Assembly (NCBI GenBank): GCA_024752435.1 | Contig: CP103029.1 | Coordinates: 2,046,001 to 2,110,000 of the forward strand | Reading direction: 5' to 3' | DNA length: 64,000 nucleotides | Source: Allantophomopsis cytisporea | Taxonomy: Eukaryota > Ascomycota > Leotiomycetes > Phacidiales > Phacidiaceae | Shown: positions 13,107-25,010 of the stretch, piece by piece | Layout: the number at the start of each line of letters is the position of its first letter | How positions within the stretch are numbered: the first letter of the stretch is position 1 | The notes under the pieces: generated by a model | Seen by the model: the letters and a program-made list of their open reading frames with translations, nothing else | Told to the model about the DNA's origin: nothing | Database searches by the model: none | Position numbers and translations under genes: made by a program

Positions 13107-14397
13107 CTCCATACTATCAATGTGATAAGAGTCGCAGTACGTCGGAACGGAGAAGTTGTATTGTTGATTTAGGCTCTATATCATAACTTATCATACTTTC
13201 ATTTGTAGCACATGGCCATTGCAGCTTGGTCTCCAATGTGAGAGTAAATTCACAAGTATACAGGAACTACATACATACTTTATGCATGCACTCCGTTTCC
13301 CTGTGCATACGGGGCAAATTTCGAGTTAGCTAGCCATTTCTATATTAACAATCATCTCTTTCTCAGCCAGCCCACAAGATAAAAGATAAGATAAAACTAC
13401 AATCAGATGCACACATGATGGAAAGCTGCATTCGACGCCAAGAGTCAAAGAACCGAGCGGGAATTTCTTGGTGCACATATCCAACAAGTACTTCAACATG
13501 GATTCCTTTTCCTGTCATTGACATCGCTCATCATCGTCGAATAATGCTCCAGAAATCATCCAGATTCTGTGCTATTTTTGCAGTTTTGAAATGTATATAT
13601 ATACATGCCTGTACTGTAGCTTCATGACACGGCCGTGTGTGGCTTTGATACAATCGATCGTCGACGATTCCACTCACCTTCACCCAAGCGTATCCAAAAC
13701 CGAAATCTCCCGCCAAGGGAAATCTACCAAACAGGATCGCCAGTTTGGGGTAACAATGCAACTTTACACGACTCAGTACATGCAAAGCCTTTCCGAAAAG
13801 CACAAATTCAAAGAGAATCCCTGGACTAGTTTTTAATGATTTTGCATATTAATTCTCTAACCTGAAGAGTAATCAGATAATAGGTTTTCACTCTTCAGTT
13901 ATCGTCTATCATGCAGAAATGAAAGTATCAATCCATAGGACAGTCAGTGATTGTCAGTCGTCGATGACTGCACGGCCCTCGATCTCAATTAAGCTGAAGT
14001 TAACCATATTCAATGACTATCACATTGTTAAATTTACTTTCCATCGCAATATATTCTACCTCAAAACCAATGCACAATGGAGGATTACTCACAATCATGT
14101 CAGGCTGATTAAGACATGAAATACAAGGCCACCACCTACTTACCCTTCGGCCCAACACAGGTGATATCCATCGTTGCAGTCAACACACCAAGAAAACAGG
14201 TATCTGTGGGGGCATTTAGCAAAGAAGGGAACTTCCCTACGAGGCAACCCAGAAGACGACATGGGCAAGCAGAGGGAAGATATCGCGCATCGAGATAGGA
14301 CGCTGCATATCCACTGCAAAGCAACGAGCCATCCCTCGGAAGTTCGACTCGATCCGCCGTGGCCTACTGCAGCAACAGATCATCGAATCGTCGTTTA

Positions 14398-14414
14398 CAA
14401 AAAAAAAAAAAAAA
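14398..14414. repeat. Poly(A) tract
   Basis: An uninterrupted run of about 16 A residues follows CGTTTAC. It could be a slippage tract or the end of a retroposed sequence; no target-site duplication was identified. Confidence 0.7.
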
Positions 14415-15138
14415 GATCACCAACCAACACGGCCACCGACCTGCGACTCTCCTAAACCTGCCTCGATTTCTCCCATGATTATGAGGATAATGCCCGTATG
14501 GAGCCCGTAGGGAGCCCGTAGCCAAGCAGCATAGGAGATCTGTCCAAGGAGCCATGAGAACTGACACGCATTGATCATTACGTGCGCCTGCACGAAACGT
14601 GTCGAGCAAACCCGCGTGGATTTCCTCCTCGCGCCGCGACATCTCTGATACACTGCACGTGTCCAACCACATGAATTGCCAGCAAGCACAATGATACACA
14701 CTGCCGACTGCCGCCTTGGCTGAGAAATCATCCGTTTGGCATTGAAAGAAGAGATGACAGGTATCGGCTCTTCATGTAAGAGTTATCGTGGAGACGACTG
14801 TGGCTGTCCAATGAGAACAAATGCTTATTAGCCCTCTGTGACAGGCCATGTGAGGTTCTCGTGCGAGCAGATTTTGTTGCTGATGCTGTTAGGCCGAGAA
14901 TTAGTAACACAAGAGCTTCATGAAGAGGCATCCTGAGTGTCACAATATGGAGAAGCAGCCATGTCTATTTGACTACTAAAATAAATACTCTACAATATCC
15001 GTGGGGATGTATGCCGATCCCGAACATCATGCCATATGGTATACCGAACTCCAATGCCTTGCCAAGAAAAAGGAAAAAAAGGTCACACCTATGGATCTTC
15101 ATACCCAACTCAAACAGTGATATCATAAACATGCAGAA

Positions 15139-17673
15139 TCAGTATCCAAGTTCGTCCTCGCTTCCTGCTACCCTCACACTCCTTCGTCTCCTTTCCACTT
15201 TAGTACACAACGTGAAGGGTCTTTTGCTACCAATGCTGATCGTAGAGGTATCTAAATCGTCTTCTGATTCATCGAAAGTTAATCCACTCGAGTTGAGTTC
15301 ATCATCACTGTCATCCACAATAACACTTAGCGAGCTAACTCTTGTCTTCCCCTGAGAACTTCGTTTTGGCCATGCTGTATGATCATTTGACTCTTGACTT
15401 TCAGTAGCGTATGAAATATCACACGAGTCGAATGTCTTCATCTCTCTTCTACTCTGGCTTCTCAAACGTAAAGAAGAATCATGATCGACTGGTGAGGAAA
15501 GGCCTAGGTGATCTCTTTCCAAGCTGAATTGTGGCCTTCTCATGGGAGGTGGCTTTGATGGTGTCATGTGCGATCTCTTCAACAATGAATGCTTCGGAGG
15601 ACGACCGATTCTTGGTCGTATAGGTGATTCATCCTCACTGTCCTCAAGATGCTGGAGTGATTTGACCTTTAAGGGCAAGGCAGGAGTAGTTGTGACCCAC
15701 TCACTAATTCCCTCCTCCCATCTAAAGCAACTTTCTCCTTCGCCGTCCATATCTACGCCAAGATCTCTTCTCCCAGCATCAGAAAATTCTGCCTTTAGAC
15801 TCTTCGCATACTTGGAATACTTCGCATCATGCTTGGATATCATCGATGCGCTGTTGATAAGTATTTCAGCTGATAGAGTATGCACATCTTCCGCGAAGAA
15901 AGGCATGCGATTACGAATAATCGAGTGTAATGTTTCGAGGTAACCTGGATCTGCAGATTGTGTTGATGCGCGACGACAGCAACGGACAATTGAAACAAGG
16001 AAAGTTGAGATATGGCGTATTGCTCTGGGAGAAGCACAGGTACGGATGAGAATAGTGTAGTGTTTGTCGAGGTTGAGATCCATGGGCTGAGCGATTATGT
16101 TTGCAATAACGAGAACTACAGCTCGCTCAGGAGAAAATTGGGAACGAATCACTCGAAGCTGAGAGATACTTGCTTGAAGAATTCTTGTGAAACGATCAGG
16201 AACATCCTTTCTCGAATCTAAATTACTTCTTCGCAAGATGACGATGGCACACAATGTTGCAAGAATACTTGTAAGAGTAGCCATGGAAGCCTGTGATAGT
16301 TCTTTGCCATCGGAACGGACCATTGTAGACTCTAGTTCCAACTCCTCGGAAGACTCACAGAGCATTGGGATGACCGTACTTAGGAACGTAGTGGCCTCCT
16401 GATCGTAGCTTTCATGAGAGGCCACTCGGAAAGCTCTTGTCCATAGTGGCTCGAACTTCCTCGTAGCAAGCCATTTAGCATGCAACAGTTGATTTAAAAA
16501 TAGGCCAGTCAACTGTCGATATTGGAACGAATGCGCACCAGTGTAATCCGCGAACTTGTCTAAAGCCGTCAAATTGGAGAGCAACTCTCCATCAGGCCAT
16601 ATGCTTTGAATGGATTGTGGCTCCGGATATTGCACTTGTAGAAGCACAGACAAGATGCTTTGTGCTTCCTCCTGTGCCTTCATGTGTACACAAAGATCCA
16701 CCAGGATAGTCGAGAATTTCATATCCATGAAACCTTTTCGGACAGCCTCTCTGATGTAGTATATCGCATGCGAGCGTACGACCGTTCGCAGATGTTTCCA
16801 ACCATTTACAGAAGCCCCAAAGTTTTCCAAATCAGCATATATTTCCGTTGAAATGTTATCTACTGCTGATGTCGATGTTGACCCCTCTTCTCGAATCTTC
16901 TCTTTCTCTACCAACTCTTCTTCGGCAATGTATTCTGGTACTCGCCTCAAACACATAGAAAGTAGTGACTTTGAGCCAGTTCTTGGTGGATCTCGTATAG
17001 GCGTAGTTGTCCTCAGGACTGTTTCCAAGCCATGAAAAATACCTTCGTATGCTCTGTAAGTATCTGGATGTGTAGACTTCTTGATGGCACGGAGATCTTC
17101 AGCAATCTGGAAATGGGCTGCACCATCGTTAGTCCTGTAACGTGGATTGGGCCTTTTGTCCTTCAATGAAGGTCTGCCACGTATGTTCTTTGAGTGTATT
17201 TGTTGGTCCGAGTCGGGTTCTGAATTATGGCCAATTGATGCCCTCTCTTGATATGCTACATAATCCAATACTGGCGTTGGTAGTACATATTCACCCGGCA
17301 CTTGTACATGCCGGTCATGCGCGTTCTTTAATCTTCTCCCATTCAGGCTCTTTTTTTTAGTGCAATGTTTCGAATAAGTACGTCGTGCTCGTTTTCTCGC
17401 TGGCGCCCATTCTTCAGAATCGCTCCCATCAGCTTTGACAGCGTCTTCCGCAGCAACCAAGACCGCTGGTTGTCCTTTTACTTCGGATTTCGATTCAAAC
17501 GTCGGTCTGGTCTTCGCTCTTTGAAGGGTTGCAATTCGAGATATCAATGGCCGGAGTAAGCGGTTACAACGTGAGGTTGTCCAGTTGTTCGATTCGTCGT
17601 GGTCGAGTCTCTGCGCATGGGTGTAGTAATCGCGACGTCGCACCGGCGTAAAGCTAGGTGATTGGTTATTCAT
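15139..17673 (-). CDS. Unrecognised large fungal protein (~844 aa), probably nuclear
   Basis: I do not recognise a named family. The open frame extends upstream to 17832, but the most plausible start is the ATG at 17673 (MNNQSPSFTPVRRR), because the upstream 53 residues look like random leader. The N-terminus is basic with NLS-like clusters (RKRARRTYSKHCTKKK). A conserved-looking stretch LLSMCLRRVPEYIAEEE introduces a largely helical middle region rich in Leu. The C-terminus is Ser/Asp/Glu-rich with several basic RPRIGRPPKHS-like (AT-hook-like) and acidic patches. This mix suggests a chromatin-associated or scaffold protein; that is inference. No introns are needed, which is unusual for this length. 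Confidence 0.75.
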   Translation of the reverse strand: MNNQSPSFTPVRRRDYYTHAQRLDHDESNNWTTSRCNRLLRPLISRIATLQRAKTRPTFESKSEVKGQPAVLVAAEDAVKADGSDSEEWAPARKRARRTYSKHCTKKKSLNGRRLKNAHDRHVQVPGEYVLPTPVLDYVAYQERASIGHNSEPDSDQQIHSKNIRGRPSLKDKRPNPRYRTNDGAAHFQIAEDLRAIKKSTHPDTYRAYEGIFHGLETVLRTTTPIRDPPRTGSKSLLSMCLRRVPEYIAEEELVEKEKIREEGSTSTSAVDNISTEIYADLENFGASVNGWKHLRTVVRSHAIYYIREAVRKGFMDMKFSTILVDLCVHMKAQEEAQSILSVLLQVQYPEPQSIQSIWPDGELLSNLTALDKFADYTGAHSFQYRQLTGLFLNQLLHAKWLATRKFEPLWTRAFRVASHESYDQEATTFLSTVIPMLCESSEELELESTMVRSDGKELSQASMATLTSILATLCAIVILRRSNLDSRKDVPDRFTRILQASISQLRVIRSQFSPERAVVLVIANIIAQPMDLNLDKHYTILIRTCASPRAIRHISTFLVSIVRCCRRASTQSADPGYLETLHSIIRNRMPFFAEDVHTLSAEILINSASMISKHDAKYSKYAKSLKAEFSDAGRRDLGVDMDGEGESCFRWEEGISEWVTTTPALPLKVKSLQHLEDSEDESPIRPRIGRPPKHSLLKRSHMTPSKPPPMRRPQFSLERDHLGLSSPVDHDSSLRLRSQSRREMKTFDSCDISYATESQESNDHTAWPKRSSQGKTRVSSLSVIVDDSDDELNSSGLTFDESEDDLDTSTISIGSKRPFTLCTKVERRRRSVRVAGSEDELGY

Positions 17674-19110
17674 TACGAAAAGCACTATTTCCTGTATCAT
17701 CCTCATCAGTCTGCTGCTCAAGAGATCCGACAGTGTATATTCACCAAGACCAAGCGAATGCATTAATGTTGTGTTGCGTAAGCAAAATGATAAGTAAAGT
17801 TGGACAAGCTGTGTGCTGCCTAATATATTCACAAAGACATGATCTATGTGATATTGACCAAAAATGACAAGACGGATGTTGTCAATGTTGGCGGTATGAA
17901 TGGGTCAAGCAATGCAATGTAAGGTATGAATTGGTGCACGGAGTCGCAACGCTATGTAGGTAGGTAGAGTACCGAAAGTAAACAAAAGAACGAGGCGAGT
18001 AAATATTATTGGCCTTAGCTCGCAAGGCACAAGTTCATAAGGCTTTGTCCACCGTGCCACCTTACCTTATTTACCTCAATCTGCCTAGGTATGTACCTAC
18101 GTAGTTACGTAGTACCTTATCGGACCTCAAATCGGCTATCACCCCCTGTTGCAAAATGATCATGAGCAGTGAGCAATGTAGCAAGCACCCTTGACGACTA
18201 ACTCAACTTATAATCTGGTAATTGTTGGAAAAACATGAGAGTTATCATGATGTTATTATTTGAGATATAATTTTCGAGAGCTATGTACCTATTTACCTGG
18301 AGCCTTTCAACCTCAAGAACTTTATACAACGAATCAAGTTAAATACGTACCTTACCTTCGAGCTTTTCCAAAACCAAATCGAATCTAATCATCAATCGGG
18401 ATAACGATAAAGGCCGGCCTCCGGCGCTTATCGATCCCAAACCCAGCTCCCACGCACCAACACCTGGAGCTTCGGTGAGCACGAACGCAGAGCTGCTGGA
18501 TGATACATCTATCATCTGCACCAAAGATTGAATTCATCCCCACCGCTACACCCTCGTTCACCGATCAACACTCAAGTATTTATGGTCAAGCCTTGAATTA
18601 CACATAAGCTCATCTCATGTCATACTGTTGATCTCTCTACCCGCTCTCTCTGCCCTTGTCTTGTCTCGGAGTCCACGTCACTCGATCAAAAGCGGCCATC
18701 CGTTCACTAAGGTACCTCATGCAGTGCGGCTCGTGACGTGAGTGAATGGTTACTGAAGCACCACCTCGAACCGCCCTCGTTCTTCTCACTCCTCACTCCT
18801 CCAACACTCATCTACGCTCTACCTAAATACCACGAAGATCCTCTTCAACACCGAAAAGCGATTTCTTGATTTATGTCGAAGGTACCTGAAATTGCGATAC
18901 AGAACTCTTCCACAAAACTTCAGACGTCGTTTCCATCTCCTTTTGCCTGCGGCCGCTGCCTTGTTCTCCGACTCGATCAAAGACGTCAGCCTGATTACAA
19001 GAATACGAACATCCCATAATAACCAAAACCGAAGCTCCCTGAAACATACTGCTGTCCTTCATTCTCAACGTGAACCTGTCCGAAAGCTTTCACATCACTC
19101 CGGGATCAAC
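17674..19110. promoter_or_regulatory. Divergent intergenic region with GTAGGTA/TACGTA-type repeats
   Basis: This interval of about 1.4 kb separates two divergently transcribed genes. Around 17955-18120 it contains short repeats such as GGTAGGTAGGTAGAG and a near palindrome CTACGTAGTTACGTAG, common in fungal promoters. The part from about 18600 is CT-rich and is probably the 5' leader of the Yippee gene. Confidence 0.5.
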
Positions 19111-19489
19111 ATGGGTCTAGCATACAACATTTACCTTGACGGCAATAAAATCTATGGTTGCCGTGATTGCAAAGCACACCTAGCCAATCACGACGACATC
19201 ATCAGCAGAGTAAGTATCTCTGCCACTCGTCGTCTTCACCCACTGACTTTTGTAGAATTTCCGTGGTCAACATGGTAAAGCCTTTCTTTTCAACAACGTC
19301 GTGAACATAACCCATGGCGAGCCTGCAGATCGCAATATGACGACTGGTAGACACATCGTACATGATATCATGTGCCGACAGTGCGGACATATCGTAGGCT
19401 GGAAGTATGATAAAGCTTACGAGACGAGCGAGAAATACAAGGAGGGAAAGTTCATTCTTGAAGCAGAGTTACTTTCTCTTGTTACTTAA
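19111..19489 (+). CDS. Yippee-like zinc-binding protein
   Basis: This is a 110-aa Yippee/Mis18-fold protein, in exons 19111-19209 and 19256-19489. The two zinc-binding pairs are CRDC near the N-terminus and CRQC in the second half, with the family signature NFRGQHGKAFLFNNVVN between them and CGHIVGWKYDKAYE after them. The family resembles yeast Moh1; its cellular role in fungi is poorly defined (growth, stress and stationary-phase survival are reported for relatives). Length and motif order match the family exactly. Confidence 0.94.
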
Positions 19490-20282
19490 GCTGGAGCGCA
19501 CTATCTGGAGTTTCGAGAATAGTAGGCTGGCATCCAGGGAGGATAGGAGTTTAATTTGTATTTGGGTCTCATTGGATGGATGAACTGGGCTATGTTGGAG
19601 TTATTCTGCGTTGGGTTTGATGGTGGGACTTCGCTTTTGATTATGGAGGACATGAAGCTGACTTGTGAGGCTGCTCATGCAATTTGCCTATTTGCTACAA
19701 CCAACAGAAGGAATTTGATATTGAGAACTTGACCTGTACTTCCATGAAATTTCCCGATAATCCCGAATGATCTAACAAAAAGTGGCTTGGATCTATTCAA
19801 TAAGCACTGCATGGGTCTCACGTATGTTTATTGCTAGATACATCACCCCGCACTTTCGTACATTTCGCATCAAGGCCAAAGTATTATTCGGTACATGAAT
19901 AACAACAGCAGTCAAACCGAAAAACGTCCAAGCCACGAATCATATTGAAGAATCATTTGCCAACGTAGATTGGACAAGTTCTAGCTTGATAACAAGCTTG
20001 ACTGGTTATTCCCCATGTCCGGGGTTGGTCCCAAAGGTTCCTCGGAATGATCGACATCCCCGCATCGGCTTGGGAACAAGCGGGGCAAGAATGCCAAAAC
20101 GCCTAGATGAAATGCGCCTCCAAATGACATCGTGCCATTATTTATCACATCTACCCCTCAATAATTGAAACTCCCTCCCAGTGATTTAGACCTCTTCTGA
20201 TCAAATCAAACATATCCCAAAAGACTCCACAACATAGCAGAACCTTTGGTGACGATTATCGTATTGGAAGCAAGAATCTATC
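19490..20282. other. Intergenic region upstream of the alcohol dehydrogenase
   Basis: About 790 bases without a gene. The first part should be the 3' UTR of the Yippee gene and the last 200 bases the promoter of the dehydrogenase. Confidence 0.5.
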
Positions 20283-21563
20283 ATGTCTAAAACGATGAAA
20301 GCTGTGATCTATGACGGACCAAGAAAAGTTTCTGTTCAAGATCGCCCCATTCCTACGCTCAAGGATGAAACGGATATTATTGTTGAGGTGACCTACACAG
20401 CTCTCTGCGGCTCGTAAGTCCAACATCACCCAAAATATGAGTACAGATTTAACCGTCAGAGAAGTGAATTGCATGTTTTCCGAGGCCATCAGCCTAGCCC
20501 AACAGGCTTCATTATGGGTCACGAATTCACTGGGATAGTTAAGGAAGCGGGCTCACAGGTCAAAACGGTCAAAGTTGGAGATAAAGTTGTGTCTCCATTT
20601 ACTGTTTCTTGGTATATTCCATCATTTCGTACCATTCGAGCACATCTCATACTAACACACCCAGCCTGGAGTGCTTCTACTGCAAGAATGGATACTCCTC
20701 GCGCTGTGAAAAATGTCTCCTCTTCGGCACAGCGGCTCTTGATGGTGCTCAAGCAGAATTTGTACGTGTTCCACTGGCCGATGGTACAGTCATGAAGGCC
20801 CCACCGCAAATTCAGGACAACGCCCTGGTCCTCATGGCCGACATCTTCCCGACTGGATTCTTTGGCGCAGCAAATGCTTTCAAGCTTTTGACGCCAGAAC
20901 AAGTAAAGGAAAGTGTGGCAGTAGTTGTTGGTTGCGGACCTGTTGGACTCTGTGCAGTCATTGCAGCGCTTGAACATAAGCCTAAGCACTTGTTTGCTGT
21001 TGACAGTGTAGATTCAAGACTTGCATTGGCGAAACAACTTGGAGCAGAACCATTGAATTTTGCGAAGGACAAGGAGGGAATGGAGAAGAGGGTCAAAGAG
21101 GTGACGAATGGCAGAGGTGCGGATGTGGTGATTGAAGTTGTAGGATTGAGTCCTGCGCTGAAGACAGCGTTTGATTTGATTAGACCATGGGGAATCATCA
21201 GCAGTATCGGAGTACACAATGGAGAGGTGAGTCGATCGATCCCAGGGTCATCGTCGTGCTGACACTTTTGGAGATCCCGTGGACCGGTAACCAGGCTTAT
21301 GGCAAGAATTTGAGAATTCAAATGGGTAGATGTCCTGTTAGATCCATATTCCCACAGGCCTTGGCATTGTTGGAAAAGAAGCAACATCAACTCGAGTAAG
21401 TCAAATGCGGTTCTAATAGTTGCCCGAGGCTGACCTGTCCAGTTTCATGTTTGATAAGATCATGCCTCTCACGGATGCGGTCGAAGGTTATGATATTTTC
21501 GACAAGATGCAGGCGCAAAAGGTTGTCTTTGAAGCCAAAACACCCGCTCAGGCCAAAGCATGA
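20283..21563 (+). CDS. Zinc-dependent medium-chain alcohol dehydrogenase
   Basis: This is a 360-aa GroES-like/Rossmann MDR enzyme that oxidises alcohols with NAD(P)+. Exons are 20283-20413, 20465-20611, 20665-21226, 21274-21395 and 21443-21563, which join in frame. The catalytic zinc site is visible as LCGSELHVFRGH and GHEFTG; the structural zinc lobe carries CLECFYCKNGYSSRCEKC. The cofactor loop is VVGCGPVGLCAV. These features resemble glutathione-independent formaldehyde- or sorbitol-type dehydrogenases, but substrate cannot be deduced. The acceptor of exon 2 is the AAG at 20462-20464 rather than the CAG three bases earlier, because only that keeps the ELHVFRG motif in frame. It is convergent with the Sen15 gene, 57 bases away. 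Confidence 0.9.
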
Positions 21564-21620
21564 TCGTTGAGATCATTGTGGGAGTTTGCATATGCAACTT
21601 GCTGTACAAATAATGGTCCT

Positions 21621-22181
21621 TCAATTCTGCCTTGGCTTCACCAACCCATCGTGCATAATGTAATAAACCACCGTGCTGTCATCGTGTAATGTGGCCAGCA
21701 ATATTCTCTTTTGCCTATTTTCTCCCCTCCACTTTGAGCCAACTTCACTATCATTCACTTCCTCTCCTTCACTCTCTGGTACTGCTTCGATCGCATCGAA
21801 TACAGCAGCGAACTTCTCCAAACTCCATTTTTCGCTCAGTTGTGTTGGCAAAACCCACTCCCGCTCTGGAAATTGTTCAATCTTGATACCGCTATCATGC
21901 TCTGCCTTGAGGGTTTCAATCTGTTCATCTGGATGGACGTAGACTCTTCGTGGAGGAAGACCAGAGATGAGAGGTCGAGGAAGTGGAGCTTTCGTAATGG
22001 TCGAATGCGTGTGTATTTTCAGAGAAGTCCAGTCATTCTGGTATTGAAGGTTGTACCGAATAGTAGAAGCGAGGTCATGAAGATGAGTATCATGATAAGT
22101 CTCAAGCTTTTGGTTTTGAGACTCGAGGAGTTGATCGAGAGGTGAGGTCGAGCTTGTGGGGGTGACTGCGCTGGGGGCCAT
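21621..22181 (-). CDS. sen15: tRNA-splicing endonuclease subunit Sen15
   Basis: This intronless gene encodes a 186-aa structural subunit of the nuclear tRNA-splicing endonuclease (Sen2-Sen34-Sen15-Sen54). The Sen15 fold is supported by the N-terminal LASTIRYNLQYQNDW helix, PLISGLPPRRVYVHPDEQ and the C-terminal ILLATLHDDSTVVYYIMHDG strand pair. A low-complexity Glu/Ser insert separates the halves, as in fungal homologues. The ATG at 22181 (MAPSAV) is chosen because the open frame upstream begins only with TTG. Confidence 0.85.
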   Translation of the reverse strand: MAPSAVTPTSSTSPLDQLLESQNQKLETYHDTHLHDLASTIRYNLQYQNDWTSLKIHTHSTITKAPLPRPLISGLPPRRVYVHPDEQIETLKAEHDSGIKIEQFPEREWVLPTQLSEKWSLEKFAAVFDAIEAVPESEGEEVNDSEVGSKWRGENRQKRILLATLHDDSTVVYYIMHDGLVKPRQN

Positions 22182-23468
22182 ATTGGTGACTGTCTGCAAG
22201 AATTTGAGTTGCGTATTCGTATTCCACAGATTCGCGATGTCGTAGATTCAGTATGTGGAGGAGTCTGAATGCTGGTGAACAATCAATATCGATACATAGT
22301 CCATCTTGGAAGCTTCAAAAAAAAGTTAGGTTATATGCCTAATATACGAGGTCTAAAGATACAGTTCCCTCGAGCCTTGCTTATCCTGGACAACGCGTCT
22401 TGGTCTTTGCTTAGCATTCCGCCGATCATGTATTTGCCGATCTTGCAAATGTATGAACGCAGATTCGATTGATTGAATTCAATTCGGTGAGGATACAAGA
22501 TGGTGATGCGACGTACTCGGGAATACCTCGTATTTCGTATGCGTATAGAATGTATTGACTAGAGCCACTAGCAACTTGTCACGCTCTTCACAACTGTCGA
22601 CTATGGACGCCTCCTCAGTCATCTCCATCTTCTCACTGGTTTCGTGGTAGAGCCTTTATTCAAGAAGCACATACTGAAAACAGAAACATGTTGTACCTTA
22701 TTGTATTTCGAATGGGTTCGTGATATCACGATACGATACTCAAATTCAAGGTTAAATCATCCACACAAATCCAGCTCCTGATTGGAATAGACTGAACATA
22801 TATACACTGTACAAGTATAGTCCACACGGCATGTGGTGGTACTTATGCATTACAGTAAGGTAGTCAGAGTTGTCCTTGAAATCACATTACCTTACATACC
22901 TCGGTATATACATGCTAAAGTACCCAGGGACATGATGTTTACAGTGTGGGCCAAGGACCCTGATTGCAGGCTAGACATGCAGCCTACTAGCACCGAGCTT
23001 GAATCTGGCCATCTGGGCAATCTGGGCGGAGAAAACGGTGACATCCCAGAACATTGGGGGGCGCCTTCTCACCTAACCCGTGCCTGTGTTGTCCACTCTT
23101 GTGCTACAACATCAAATGGATGTCCGCGCTATTCTAGTTCAACATCAATATGTTCTTAAAGCTCCCTCGTTCCACATTCATCCTTCTTCAGGGATTCTTG
23201 AAGACCGGTATTTAGGTTCTCTGACATCAATATCCTACCCGTATTATCTTGTTGCTTTCTCGATTTGACAAGAGCATCGTCTCCCGGTGATAAATCCCAG
23301 CGACAATAGCACACCGAATTCAATGCGACCTGAACGACCGAGGCACGAATTTAAGAGAACAATTGTCGTACGATAATTATCCATCTGATCAAGCCGGTAC
23401 CCAACGTACGCCGATAACCTGCGGTGTCTTGCAGTCATTTGCAACTGCATTAGCTGCTCTTTGTCAAC
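22182..23468. other. Intergenic region
   Basis: About 1.3 kb between divergent genes. It should hold the sen15 promoter on the left and the DUF2985 gene promoter on the right. Open frames here are short and unrelated to known families. Confidence 0.5.
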
Positions 23469-25010
23469 ATGACAGAACCCTTCCCAACTACCGAAGGCGA
23501 GCTCGATAATAAGAACAACCCCAAGTTAAATACAGAAACTGAGCCATTTCCGTCTGTGATTGATCAGAATGTTGCAGAGTCGAGCTCACCAGACACTCCA
23601 ACATCGAAGAGAAATCGTGAGGATACTGGATCATCCTCGGTGACGGGTAGGCTACGAAGTGCATCCAAGAAATTCAATGAATCAAGCATACCATCTGGAA
23701 TGTGGGATGCGACGGGTTCAATCGCTTCTGGAGCACCATCTGTAACCGATATCAGAAGAGGTGCTTTCAACAGCGATGGGTGGTCAACGGAGGGACAAGT
23801 CCAGGAGCATGGGAGGAGGAGCCTTGTAAGACGAGGGAGTTCGCAGAGTACAATCGAGAAGGAGAGGAAGAATTCTGGAACGCAACGGAAAAGCAGGACT
23901 GGAACAGGAGACGGAGGCTTCCCCGAGGTCATCCATGAGACCGGACTTGCTCCCATTACTTCCGGAATGCCCACTGATCGAGAAGAGCACACACTAAATG
24001 AAGGCACTCTATCAGCAAACCACAACCAAGATGCCCTTGAAGCAAGCAGTAGCCGCAGCACTGCAGAAATTAAGAAGGTCTCAATAGAGGCAAAAACAAC
24101 TCCATTCGAGAACGGTTACGAATTTCCACCCAAGCACAAGTGGACAGAAACAACAGTTATGGGACTCAAGGGATTTTGGAAATTCTTCCTCACACCTCTC
24201 GGTTTCCTGGTGGTGATCTACGGTCTCAATGTGGTAGCATGGGGTGGAATGTTGTTTCTGCTTCTCTGTAATGCAAGCCCAGCCATGTGTCACCCCACCT
24301 GCAACGATATTCAATCTCCTCGCCGCATTTGGATCGAAATTGACTCACAAATCCTCAACGCACTTTTCTGTGTGACCGGCTTTGGACTTATACCATGGAG
24401 ATTTCGTGATCTCTATCATCTTCTCAACTACCGAATCTTCAAGACTGAAGAAGGACTCACAAGGTTGGCTGGTATTCATCGCGGTTGGTTCCGACTTGAA
24501 GGTTCTCAGAATCTTCCGGTCTCATTGGGTCCCGAAAACATTGAGGAAAAGATTTCAGACGTACCAAAATCTAGTGTGCCGTTTCCACCGAAGTCGATTC
24601 CAGATGCTCCACTCACTGGTCATCGCGCTCCACCAACGAAGATGTGGAAGCTCGATTTTGTCATTTGGGCATATGTATGGAATACCTTCCTACAAGCTGT
24701 TCTCTCTGGCTTCATGTGGGGTCTCAACCGATATAACCGTCCTTCATGGAGTACTGGATTATTCGTCGCTCTAGCGTGTATCATTGCTGCAGCTGGAGGA
24801 ATCATGGTGTTTGTTGAAGGGAAACATGTGAAGAGTATCGAAGGAGTACCGGTCAGTGAAGAGGACAAAAAGAGGTTGGCGCAAGACAGAGAATTGGGAA
24901 TTACGCATTATAATAATATCAAGGATGAGAAGCCAAAGGAGAAGAAGGAGAAGAAGAATCAGAAGGAAGATGTTGCATTGGAGGAGAGTGCTGTTGATGA
25001 GGTTAGATAA
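23469..25010 (+). CDS. DUF2985 family integral membrane protein
   Basis: This intronless gene encodes 513 aa. Residues 1-220 are Ser/Arg/Glu-rich and probably disordered and cytosolic. The DUF2985 core starts near residue 225 with KWTETTVMGLKGFWKFFLTP, followed by hydrophobic segments around FLVVIYGLNVVAWGGMLFLL, a Cys pair in AMCHPTCNDIQSPRRIWIEI, and ILNALFCVTGFGLIPWRFRD. Two further helices lie near residues 400-445. The C-terminus is a Lys/Glu tail. The family is widespread in ascomycetes and its function is unknown. Confidence 0.88.
   Translation: MTEPFPTTEGELDNKNNPKLNTETEPFPSVIDQNVAESSSPDTPTSKRNREDTGSSSVTGRLRSASKKFNESSIPSGMWDATGSIASGAPSVTDIRRGAFNSDGWSTEGQVQEHGRRSLVRRGSSQSTIEKERKNSGTQRKSRTGTGDGGFPEVIHETGLAPITSGMPTDREEHTLNEGTLSANHNQDALEASSSRSTAEIKKVSIEAKTTPFENGYEFPPKHKWTETTVMGLKGFWKFFLTPLGFLVVIYGLNVVAWGGMLFLLLCNASPAMCHPTCNDIQSPRRIWIEIDSQILNALFCVTGFGLIPWRFRDLYHLLNYRIFKTEEGLTRLAGIHRGWFRLEGSQNLPVSLGPENIEEKISDVPKSSVPFPPKSIPDAPLTGHRAPPTKMWKLDFVIWAYVWNTFLQAVLSGFMWGLNRYNRPSWSTGLFVALACIIAAAGGIMVFVEGKHVKSIEGVPVSEEDKKRLAQDRELGITHYNNIKDEKPKEKKEKKNQKEDVALEESAVDEVR

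Larger units (their letters stand above)
10520..15138. other. Long gene-poor interval with microsatellites
   Basis: This stretch of about 4.6 kb has no gene I can support. The first kilobase is probably promoter and 5' leader of the FRE gene. The rest contains simple repeats and scattered short open frames without conserved motifs on either strand. A non-coding transcript or a very short secreted-protein gene could be hidden here and would not be visible without expression data. Confidence 0.5.

Noticed and set aside
17674..17832. 53-codon N-terminal extension of the large unknown protein
   Set aside because: The sequence looks like untranslated leader and the ATG at 17673 begins a typical basic N-terminus.
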